24,397 nucleotides of DNA from a virus: positions 1 to 24,397 of the IMG/VR virus record IMGVR_UViG_3300022658_000144, one strand, 5' to 3'. Positions 6,295 to 12,729 of this stretch are shown in pieces. Position numbers and translations under genes: made by a program. The notes beneath the pieces are model-generated. The model worked only from the letters and a program-made list of their open reading frames with translations, was not told the DNA's origin and did not search any database. Every line of letters begins with the position of its first letter. Position 1 is the first letter of the stretch.

Positions 6295-6322
6295 AACGCG
6301 CTGTTCGGGAGTGAAGCCAAGC
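6295..6322 (-). promoter_or_regulatory. 28-nt intergenic repeat, copy 2
   Basis: Same ends as copy 1 (AACGCGCTGTTCG and AAGCCAAGC on the plus strand) and identical length, 40 nt upstream of the start codon at 6254. On the minus strand CCAAGC just upstream of the repeat can pair with the repeat's GCTTGG, and GAAC with GTTC at its end, so a small RNA structure is possible. Confidence 0.72.
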
Positions 6323-6351
6323 GCTTTCTGCTTGGGTTCGACGGTTATTGA

Positions 6352-6558
6352 TCAGCTGTTGGCCGGGGCCGACTTATTGGCTTTCCTGGCCTTCTTGGCG
6401 TGTTCGACGCCGGCGTTGAAGGCGGCTTCGAGGGCGCTACGAACGCACCAGACCGCGACGTCGTGGAAATCGAGTCCGTCCGAGCGGCGCGTCTCCAGCG
6501 TTTCGATGCTGAGGTGCTCGCGGGCGATCTGGGTCAGGAGTTGCTCGATCTGGGTCAT
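6352..6558 (-). CDS. DUF6900-like small protein (68 aa)
   Basis: ATG 6558 is preceded on the minus strand by AAGGA with seven-base spacing. The 68-residue product begins MTQIEQLLTQIAREHLSIET and continues TRRSDGLDFHDVAVWCVRSA then LEAAFNAGVEHAKK, which fits the small DUF6900 family as I recall it, seen on proteobacterial plasmids, integrative elements and phages. It has no catalytic motif or membrane segment, and its C-terminus is basic. It is the first gene of the minus-strand cassette, transcribed away from the terminase genes. Repeat copy 3 lies 37 nt upstream. Confidence 0.8.
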   Translation of the reverse strand: MTQIEQLLTQIAREHLSIETLETRRSDGLDFHDVAVWCVRSALEAAFNAGVEHAKKARKANKSAPANS

Positions 6559-6595
6559 GTCCGTGTCCTTGGATGGGGTTGCTGATGAACGAATG

Positions 6596-6623
6596 AACGC
6601 GCTGCTTCGGAGTAAAGCCAAGC
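6596..6623 (-). promoter_or_regulatory. 28-nt intergenic repeat, copy 3
   Basis: AACGCGCTG...AAGCCAAGC as in copies 1 and 2, with CTTCGGAGTA in the middle; 37 nt upstream of the start codon at 6558. It lies in the 117-bp divergent gap between the minus-strand cassette and the terminase small subunit (6676). Confidence 0.7.
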
Positions 6624-6675
6624 GGAATCCGGAGGAATGACGAACAAATGACTGAAGGGACCAGAGGTCATCCCG

Positions 6676-7212
6676 ATGGGCATCTCGATACGCGCATACG
6701 CCCGACATCGGGGCGTGACCGACACCGCCGTCCATAAGGCGATCCGGGCCGGCCGCATCACTCCGGAGCCGGATGGAACGATCGACATTGGTCGTGCCGA
6801 CAGCGAGTGGGTGCGCAACTCAGAACCGGCGCAGTCCGGCACGCGAGCCAAAGCGGTCAAGGTTGCCGTGCCAGACGGTGCCGACGCGGCCAGTGGTGCT
6901 GGCACTGCTCTGCCCGCGGGCGGCACGTCGCTGCTTCAGGCGCGCACCGTCAACGAGGTGGTGAAGGCGCAGACCAACAAGGTGCGGCTGGCTCGCCTGA
7001 AAGGGGAACTGGTGGATCGCCCGCAAGCGATCGCCCATGTGTTCAAGCTCGCGCGAGCCGAGCGCGATGCATGGCTGAACTGGCCGGCGCGCATCTCCGC
7101 GCAGATGGCAGTCAGGCTTGGCATTGAGCCGCACACGATGCACGTGGCGTTGGAAGCGGCCGTGCGCGAGCACTTGCAAGAACTCGGCGATATGCGTCCG
7201 CGAGTCGACTGA
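6676..7212 (+). CDS. Terminase small subunit-like protein (Nu1-type)
   Basis: A 178-residue protein starting with a helix-turn-helix (YARHRGVTDTAVHKAIRAGR) as in Nu1/terminase small subunits, which bind the packaging start site on phage DNA and hand it to the large subunit. After an alanine/glycine-rich linker comes a helical region (VRLARLKGELVDRPQAIAHV, FKLARAERDAWLNWPARISA) that matches small-subunit C-terminal halves. ATG 6676 has AGAGGT eight bases upstream. Its stop overlaps the large-subunit start by one base (TGATG), as expected for a coupled pair. The cos or pac site should be near, but I cannot recognise it. Confidence 0.87.
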   Translation: MGISIRAYARHRGVTDTAVHKAIRAGRITPEPDGTIDIGRADSEWVRNSEPAQSGTRAKAVKVAVPDGADAASGAGTALPAGGTSLLQARTVNEVVKAQTNKVRLARLKGELVDRPQAIAHVFKLARAERDAWLNWPARISAQMAVRLGIEPHTMHVALEAAVREHLQELGDMRPRVD

Positions 7213-9179
7213 TGATGGATCTCGACTACGAAGGCGCCGAAGAAGTGGAACGGGCGTGGCGGGAGGGGCTCACGCCCGATCCGCTGCTCACCGTATCCGA
7301 GTGGTCCGATCGCCACCGCGTGCTGTCGAGCAAGGCATCGGCCGAACCGGGTCGCTGGCGCACCAGCCGCACGCCGTATCTCAAGGCGATCATGGACTGC
7401 TTGTCGCCGACCTCTCCGGTCGAGCGCGTGGTGTTCATGAAGGCCGCCCAGCTCGGTGCCACCGAGATGGGGTCGAACTGGATCGGCTACGTGATTCACC
7501 ACGCCCCCGGTCCGATGATGGCGGTGTGGCCGACAGTGGAGATGGCCAAGCGCAACTCCAAGCAGCGGATCGACCCGCTGATCGAGGAGTCCGGCGTTCT
7601 GGCCGAGTTGATCGCTCCGGCGCGCAGCCGTGATTCAGGCAACACCATCCTGGCCAAGGAGTTCCGAGGTGGCGTGCTGGTGATGACCGGCGCCAACAGT
7701 GCGGTGGGCTTGCGCTCGATGCCGGTGCGCTACCTGTTCCTCGACGAGGTCGACGGGTATCCGCTGGACGTCGAAGGCGAAGGTGACGCGATCTCGCTGG
7801 CCGAAGCACGCACGCGAACCTTTGCGCGCCGCAAGATCTTCATCGTCTCCACCCCGACTATCTCGGGGGCGAGTTCGATCGAGCGGGAGTACGACGCCAG
7901 TGACCAGCGGCGCTACTTCGTTCCGTGCCCGCACTGCAGCCACCGGCAATGGCTACGGTTCGAGCAACTGCGCTGGGATAAGGGGGCACCGGAGACGGCG
8001 GCCTACGTGTGTGAGTCTTGCGACACGGCGATCGCCGAGCACCACAAGTCCTGGATGCTCGAGCACGGTGAGTGGCGGGCGATGTTTCCCGATGGGAACG
8101 GCAAGACGGCGGGTTTTCACCTGTCCTCGCTCTACAGCCCCGTCGGCTGGCGCAGCTGGCGTGACATCGCCACTGCGTGGGAGGCAGCCGTCAGCAAGGA
8201 GTCCGGGTCGGCTGCCGCAATCAAAACGTTCAAGAACACCGAGCTCGGGGAGACCTGGGTCGAGGAAGGCGAGGCGCCAGATTGGCAGCGCCTGATCGAG
8301 CGGCGGGAGGATTACGCCGTGGGAACGGTTCCGGTCGGTGGCCTGCTCCTGGTGGGTGGTGCCGACGTGCAGAAGGATCGGATCGAAGCATCGGTCTGGG
8401 CCTTCGGCCGGGGCAAAGAGTCCTGGTTGGTCGAGCACCGCGTCCTGATGGGCGATACGTCCCGCGATGCGGTCTGGAGCCGACTGGCCGACATGCTGGG
8501 CGAGACCTGGACCCACGCATCGGGCGCGGTCATGCCATTGGTCCGGTTCGCGCTCGACACCGGCTTTGCCACGCAGGAAGCCTATGCCTTCGTGCGATCG
8601 CGCCGGGATGCGCGGGTGATGGCGGTCAAGGGCGTGGCCCGAGGGGCTGCCCTGATCGGAACGCCGACGGCCGTGGACGTCAGCCAAGGCGGCAAGAAGC
8701 TGCGTCGAGGCATGAAGGTCTATTCGGTGGCGGTCGGCATCGCCAAGCTGGAGTTCTACAACAACCTGCGCAAGAGCGCGGACGTGGGCGAGGACGGTGT
8801 CCAGATGGCCTATCCAGTCGGCTATGTCCACCTGCCCAAGATCGACGCGGAGTTCATCCAGCAACTCTGCGCTGAGCAGCTGATCACCCGGCGCGATCGC
8901 AACGGCTTCCCCATCCGGGAGTGGCAAAAGATGCGGGAGCGCAACGAAGCGCTCGACTGCTACGTCTACGCCCGCGCCGCCGCGTCGAGTGCGGGACTGG
9001 ACCGCTTCGAGGACCGCCACTGGCGAGAACTGGAGCGCCAACTTGGGCTCGACCCACCTGAGGTCGAGCATGAACTGAACCCTGACGAGGCCACCGACAC
9101 CGGTGGCCTCGTCGCATCTGGAGACGCGAAAACGTCCCGCCCCATGCGGCGCGTGATTCGTAGCCGCTGGATCTCTTAG
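7212..9179 (+). CDS. Terminase large subunit, GpA family
   Basis: A 655-residue packaging motor protein of the lambda gpA type. The ATPase part shows the GpA-type Walker A variant (KAAQLGATE at residues 77-85) and Walker B LFLDEVDGYP with D178/E179. Cysteine pairs CPHCSH and CESCD around residues 240-270 look like a zinc-binding loop. The nuclease part shows acids D385 (GGADVQKDRIEASVW), D449 (RFALDTGF) and D582 (NEALDCYVYARAA), the typical GpA arrangement. Length is normal for the family. It translocates DNA into the prohead through the portal and cuts the concatemer. Two adjacent ATGs (7212 and 7215) could start it; the first overlaps the small-subunit stop. A strong hairpin lies inside its 3' end (9084-9113). 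Confidence 0.97.
   Translation: MMDLDYEGAEEVERAWREGLTPDPLLTVSEWSDRHRVLSSKASAEPGRWRTSRTPYLKAIMDCLSPTSPVERVVFMKAAQLGATEMGSNWIGYVIHHAPGPMMAVWPTVEMAKRNSKQRIDPLIEESGVLAELIAPARSRDSGNTILAKEFRGGVLVMTGANSAVGLRSMPVRYLFLDEVDGYPLDVEGEGDAISLAEARTRTFARRKIFIVSTPTISGASSIEREYDASDQRRYFVPCPHCSHRQWLRFEQLRWDKGAPETAAYVCESCDTAIAEHHKSWMLEHGEWRAMFPDGNGKTAGFHLSSLYSPVGWRSWRDIATAWEAAVSKESGSAAAIKTFKNTELGETWVEEGEAPDWQRLIERREDYAVGTVPVGGLLLVGGADVQKDRIEASVWAFGRGKESWLVEHRVLMGDTSRDAVWSRLADMLGETWTHASGAVMPLVRFALDTGFATQEAYAFVRSRRDARVMAVKGVARGAALIGTPTAVDVSQGGKKLRRGMKVYSVAVGIAKLEFYNNLRKSADVGEDGVQMAYPVGYVHLPKIDAEFIQQLCAEQLITRRDRNGFPIREWQKMRERNEALDCYVYARAAASSAGLDRFEDRHWRELERQLGLDPPEVEHELNPDEATDTGGLVASGDAKTSRPMRRVIRSRWIS
9084..9113 (+). 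other. 13-bp perfect stem-loop in the 3' end of the terminase gene
   Basis: GACGAGGCCACCG (9084-9096) and CGGTGGCCTCGTC (9101-9113) pair perfectly around the tetraloop ACAC. No T-run follows, so it is not a standard terminator. It lies 66 nt before the terminase stop, at the border with the fibre-like genes. Confidence 0.75.
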
Positions 9180-9214
9180 ACCAAACGCCCGACCGAACGC
9201 CGACCTCAAGTGCC

Positions 9215-9574
9215 ATGAGCCTGCAATCCCAATTCAACAGCTTCGTGGTGCGCGTGGCCGAGCGCTTCGGTGGCGTGGAAGAGCGCACCGGAACCCTGGA
9301 CGGCCTGAAGACGGTCGCCAAGACCGATCTGGTCGCAGCGATCAACGAACTGGCGGATCGCCCGAGCACCGAGGGCGCAAACAAGACCTTCCAGTTCGTC
9401 CAGGTCTCGCCGGCCAGGGTCTGGACCGTGAACCACAACCTGGGTCTGCGGCCCTCCGTGTCCATCGTCGACAGCGGTGGCGCCGAGATCGAGGCCGACG
9501 TTCGCCACACGAGCCCGAACCAGCTCGTCATCTATTTCGCCATCCCGATGTCCGGGCTGGCCCGATTGACCTGA
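9215..9574 (+). CDS. Fibre-type structural protein, small (119 aa)
   Basis: The N-terminal half is helical (FNSFVVRVAERFGGVEERTG, LVAAINELADR), which could trimerise. The C-terminal half (FQFVQVSPARVWTVNHNLGL, PSVSIVDSGGAEIEADVRHT) is a beta-rich domain often found at the ends of phage fibre or tail-tip proteins. The next gene's C-terminus has a similar domain (FDVNHNFATRDVIVQVF), sharing VNHN and spacing, so the two may be related. The start ATG 9215 has no clear ribosome site. The gene sits between terminase and gpW, where lambda has nothing. A capsid- or tail-attached fibre is the best guess; the exact role is unknown. Confidence 0.7.
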   Translation: MSLQSQFNSFVVRVAERFGGVEERTGTLDGLKTVAKTDLVAAINELADRPSTEGANKTFQFVQVSPARVWTVNHNLGLRPSVSIVDSGGAEIEADVRHTSPNQLVIYFAIPMSGLARLT

Positions 9575-9595
9575 TCCACCTGAAAGGAACCTCGA

Positions 9596-10387
9596 ATGTC
9601 CCGCAAGCAACTCTCTGACCTCGACTTTGGTGGGGTCGCCCGCGTCCGCAACCTGCCGTCGCCGGTCAACGCCGATGAACCGGCCCGCCTGGCGGACCTG
9701 AACTCCGCCGTCGAGGGCTTGGCGTGGAAGGACTCCAGCCGAGTCGCGTCCCAGACCAACCTCAACCTATCCTCGCCAGGCGCTTCGATCGACGGCGTGA
9801 CGATGACGGTGGGCGATCGCGTCCTGGTCAAGGCCCAGACCCTGGGAGCTGAGAACGGCATCTACATCTGGAATGGCGCCGCCATTGCCATGACGCGTGC
9901 CCTGGACGCGAATACGGCGGCAGAGCTCGAGCAGGCCATCACGACGGTTGAGGAAGGCACTTCTGCTGGCACCAGTTGGCGCCAGTCGGTCGTGAACTTC
10001 GTGCTCGACACCACAACGGTCACCTGGCTCCAGTTCGGTGCGACGGTGGGAGCGGCCTCCGAGACGAGTTCCGGCATCGCCGAGATCGCCACGCAAGCAG
10101 AGACGGACGGTGGCACGGACGATCTGCGCATCGTCACCCCGCTCAAGCTCAACAACTGGACGAACAAGCCGCGTCGCGCGCAAGCCACCATTGGCGACGG
10201 CAGCAGCACCCAGTTCGACGTCAACCACAACTTCGCCACCCGCGATGTGATCGTCCAGGTGTTCCAGGCCTCGGGCAGCTACGAGCAGGTCAACTGCGAT
10301 GTGAGCCTGCCGACCGTGAACACGGCGCGCCTGAACTTCGCCAGTGCGCCGGCCAGCAATGCGTACCGCGTCGTGGTGATGGGCTAA
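9596..10387 (+). CDS. Tail/head fibre-like protein (263 aa)
   Basis: ATG 9596 has AAAGGAACC upstream. Residues ~20-145 contain a domain typical of phage fibres (ASIDGVTMTVGDRVLVKAQT, GAENGIYIWNGAAIAMTRAL, then VEEGTSAGTSW and TTTVTWLQFG). This is followed by SSGIAEIATQAETDGGTDDL and RIVTPLKL, the short repeat seen in many tail-fibre proteins. The C-terminal ~65 residues form the same VNHN-type beta domain as the preceding gene. Such proteins are fibre shafts or adhesin-like appendages on the virion. The location among packaging and head genes instead of after the tail-tip genes is unusual and suggests a head-attached fibre or an inserted extra module. No enzymatic motif is visible. Confidence 0.8.
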   Translation: MSRKQLSDLDFGGVARVRNLPSPVNADEPARLADLNSAVEGLAWKDSSRVASQTNLNLSSPGASIDGVTMTVGDRVLVKAQTLGAENGIYIWNGAAIAMTRALDANTAAELEQAITTVEEGTSAGTSWRQSVVNFVLDTTTVTWLQFGATVGAASETSSGIAEIATQAETDGGTDDLRIVTPLKLNNWTNKPRRAQATIGDGSSTQFDVNHNFATRDVIVQVFQASGSYEQVNCDVSLPTVNTARLNFASAPASNAYRVVVMG

Positions 10388-10390
10388 TCC

Positions 10391-10987
10391 GTGAAGGACC
10401 TGTCCTATCGCGTCGTGCCAGTGGTCGCCGTCTTGCCGGCGGCGTCCACCAACCTGGCGGGTGTGATCGTTCGACTCGCCAGCGACAACCGCCCGTACTG
10501 GTGCGACGGCACGACCTGGTTCGATGTGCTGCTGGCGGTCGGCAGCGATCCCCGCGTGACGACTGCTCGGATCACTGCTGACGTCATCAACAGCACCACG
10601 ACGTTGGCCAATGCAACGGGTCTGGCGATTTCGATGGATGCCAACACCACGTACGGCATTTCGGCTCGGGTGCTGTTTCAGACTGCCGCTCCCCAAACTG
10701 GTATCCGCCTGACGCAGACCGCACCAACTGGAGCCACTGTCTTCGCACAGTGGAACACCCCGACCTCGCTCACGGCGAACACCGTGTCGAACCAGCGTGC
10801 GATTGACAGCGGCACCGCCACGAGCGGCATCGACACGGCCAATACCACCACCCTGGCGAGCGCCGAGATCGTCGTCGTCAACGGAGCGACGGCAGGAAGT
10901 CTGCAGATCCGCTTTGCATCCGAAGTGGCTGCATCCAACGCGGTGCTCAAGGTGGGCAGCCACGTCGTGGCTCACAAGATCGTCTGA
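10391..10987 (+). CDS. Putative virion appendage protein with jelly-roll-like C-terminus (198 aa)
   Basis: It starts with GTG at 10391, three bases after the previous stop; no better ATG start exists nearby, so coupling to the upstream gene is likely. The N-terminal ~50 residues (YRVVPVVAVLPAASTNLAGV, RPYWCDGTTWFDVL) look like a fibre-attachment segment. The C-terminal part (NSTTTLANATGLAISMDANT, TYGISARVLFQTAAPQTGIR, ending VLKVGSHVVAHKIV) has the alternating pattern of a beta-sandwich seen in phage receptor-binding or decoration domains. With the two preceding genes it forms a three-gene fibre module. The function is inferred from fold impression only. Confidence 0.7.
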   Translation: MKDLSYRVVPVVAVLPAASTNLAGVIVRLASDNRPYWCDGTTWFDVLLAVGSDPRVTTARITADVINSTTTLANATGLAISMDANTTYGISARVLFQTAAPQTGIRLTQTAPTGATVFAQWNTPTSLTANTVSNQRAIDSGTATSGIDTANTTTLASAEIVVVNGATAGSLQIRFASEVAASNAVLKVGSHVVAHKIV

Positions 10988-10989
10988 AC

Positions 10990-11211
10990 ATGGCCTACAC
11001 GCTCGAACAACTTGAAGCCCTCGAAGGTGCGCTGGTTCGCGGCGAGCGGCGCGTCACCTTCGCAGACAAGACAGTCGAGTACCGAGGTGTCGATGAGCTG
11101 AAGGAAGCGATCCGGCTCGTCAAAGTGGGACTGGCTCAACAGGCAGCCGACACGGGCCTTTTGCCTCCCGTGGTCCGGCAGGTCCGTGTCAACACGACGA
11201 AGGGGTTCTGA
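10990..11211 (+). CDS. gpW-like head-tail joining protein
   Basis: The 73-residue protein has the size and pattern of lambda gpW: an N-terminal helix (TLEQLEALEGALVRGERRVT), a short hairpin (TFADKTVEYRGVDELKEAIR) and a second helix. gpW binds the portal after packaging and prepares the head for tail attachment. The gene sits directly before the portal gene as in lambda, and its stop overlaps the portal ATG (TGATG at 11209-11213). The C-terminal tail (PPVVRQVRVNTTKGF) is longer than lambda's but similar in kind. Confidence 0.85.
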   Translation: MAYTLEQLEALEGALVRGERRVTFADKTVEYRGVDELKEAIRLVKVGLAQQAADTGLLPPVVRQVRVNTTKGF

Positions 11212-12728
11212 TGGGTTACTTCCAGAACCTTCGGCGACGACTCTTCGGCAGCACCCCGACGTATGACGGTGTGGGTGGTGGCCGTCGGGCCCTGGCGTGG
11301 ATGGTGGGCAATCCGGGTGCCGTGGGCGCCTTGCTGCAGACGCAGAACGAACTGCGCGCCAAGAGCCGCGATCTGGTCCGCCGCAATGCCTGGGCCAATG
11401 CCGCGCTGGAAGCCTACGTGGCCAATGCGATCGGCACGGGCATCAAGCCGCAGTCCATGGTGGCTGACCCAGCAGCCCGGGAATCGATTCAAGCCCTGTG
11501 GCGGGACTGGACGCAGGAAGCCGATGCTGCGGGCCTGACCGACTTCTACGGACTGCAGGCGATGGCCTGCCGCGCCATGCTCGAAGGCGGGGAGGTGCTG
11601 GTGCGTCTGCGCTATCGCCGTCCCGAAGATGGCTTGCCAGTAGCGCTGCAGATTCAGGTGCTCGAACCCGAACACTTGCCGGTGACGCTCAACACTACGG
11701 CCGAGAACGGAAACCTGGTGCGCGCCGGTATCGAGTTCGATCGGCTCGGGCGCCGCGTGGCATATCACCTGTACCGCTCCCATCCCCAGGATGGGCTGCT
11801 GGCGCCGATGTCCGGCGACGGTGGCATGAGCACGGTGCGCGTCGATGCAGCCGAGATTATCCACATGTTCCGTCCGCTGCGCCCGGGACAGATCCGGGGT
11901 GAGCCCTGGCTGGCACGGGCACTCGTAAAGCTCCACGAACTGGACCAGTACGACGACGCAGAACTCGTGCGCAAGAAGACGGCGGCCATGTTCGCAGGCT
12001 TCATCACCCGTCTGTCCCCGGAGGACAGCCTGCTGGGCGAAGGATCAGCAGATGCCAACGGCGTGGCGCTCTCGGGCCTGGAGCCCGGGACGATGCAGAT
12101 CCTGGAGCCTGGCGAGGACATCAAGTTCTCGCAGCCGGCCGATGTCGGCGGCTCCTACTCGGAGTTCCTGCGCATGCAGTTCCGAGCGGTGGCGGCCGCC
12201 ATGGGAGTGACCTATGAGCAACTGACCGGTGACCTCACACAGGTCAACTACTCGTCCATCCGGGCGGGTCTCCTGGAGTTCCGTCGCCGCGTCGAGCATC
12301 TGCAGCACGGCGTGGTCGTGCATCAGCTCTGCCGGCCGATCTGGGAAGCCTGGATGGCTCAAGCCGTCCTGGAGGGCGCGCTGGTCCTGCCGGGCTACAT
12401 GCGTGGTGGCGCAACGCGTCGGCGGGAGTGGCAGGCCGTGAAGTGGATCCCGCAGGGCTGGCAGTGGGTGGATCCGCTGAAGGAAACCGAGGCGATGAAG
12501 TCCGCCATCCGATCCGGGCTGATGAGCCGATCGGAGGCGATTTCTGCCAACGGCTACGACGCGGAGGACGTCGATCGCGAGATCGCCGCCGACAACGCCC
12601 GGGCCGACGCATGGGGGTTGGTGCTCGATACCGACCCTCGCCATGACCAGGGACCCGCAACAGGCGCGAACCCCAGGTCCTCGAATCTTGCGTCCGCCAA
12701 CGCGGACGCGCTAACCCAAGGCACCTGA
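11211..12728 (+). CDS. Portal protein, lambda family
   Basis: A 505-residue portal of the lambda gpB family. Conserved blocks are visible: VRRNAWANAALEAYVANAIG, WRDWTQEADAAGLTDFYGLQ, MLEGGEVLVRLRYR, HMFRPLRPGQIRGEPWLARA, and the run ILEPGEDIKFSQPADVGGSY followed by MGVTYEQLTGDLTQVNYSSI. The portal forms the dodecameric ring at one head vertex through which DNA passes and to which gpW-type proteins and tail attach. Length is normal for the family. The C-terminal ~30 residues are polar and likely disordered. An 8-bp hairpin (12690-12709) lies near its stop, and the protease gene begins one base after it. Confidence 0.97.
   Translation: MGYFQNLRRRLFGSTPTYDGVGGGRRALAWMVGNPGAVGALLQTQNELRAKSRDLVRRNAWANAALEAYVANAIGTGIKPQSMVADPAARESIQALWRDWTQEADAAGLTDFYGLQAMACRAMLEGGEVLVRLRYRRPEDGLPVALQIQVLEPEHLPVTLNTTAENGNLVRAGIEFDRLGRRVAYHLYRSHPQDGLLAPMSGDGGMSTVRVDAAEIIHMFRPLRPGQIRGEPWLARALVKLHELDQYDDAELVRKKTAAMFAGFITRLSPEDSLLGEGSADANGVALSGLEPGTMQILEPGEDIKFSQPADVGGSYSEFLRMQFRAVAAAMGVTYEQLTGDLTQVNYSSIRAGLLEFRRRVEHLQHGVVVHQLCRPIWEAWMAQAVLEGALVLPGYMRGGATRRREWQAVKWIPQGWQWVDPLKETEAMKSAIRSGLMSRSEAISANGYDAEDVDREIAADNARADAWGLVLDTDPRHDQGPATGANPRSSNLASANADALTQGT
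12690..12709 (+). other. 8-bp perfect stem-loop at the end of the portal gene
   Basis: GCGTCCGC (12690-12697) pairs with GCGGACGC (12702-12709) around CAAC. No T-run follows, so it is not a simple terminator. It lies 20 bases upstream of the protease start at 12730. Confidence 0.6.
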
Positions 12729-12729
12729 C

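Noticed and set aside
6624-6675. cos or pac site upstream of the terminase small subunit
   Set aside because: The position is right, but I see no recognisable cohesive-end symmetry or bound-site repeats; only a 4-bp GACC/GGTC stem.
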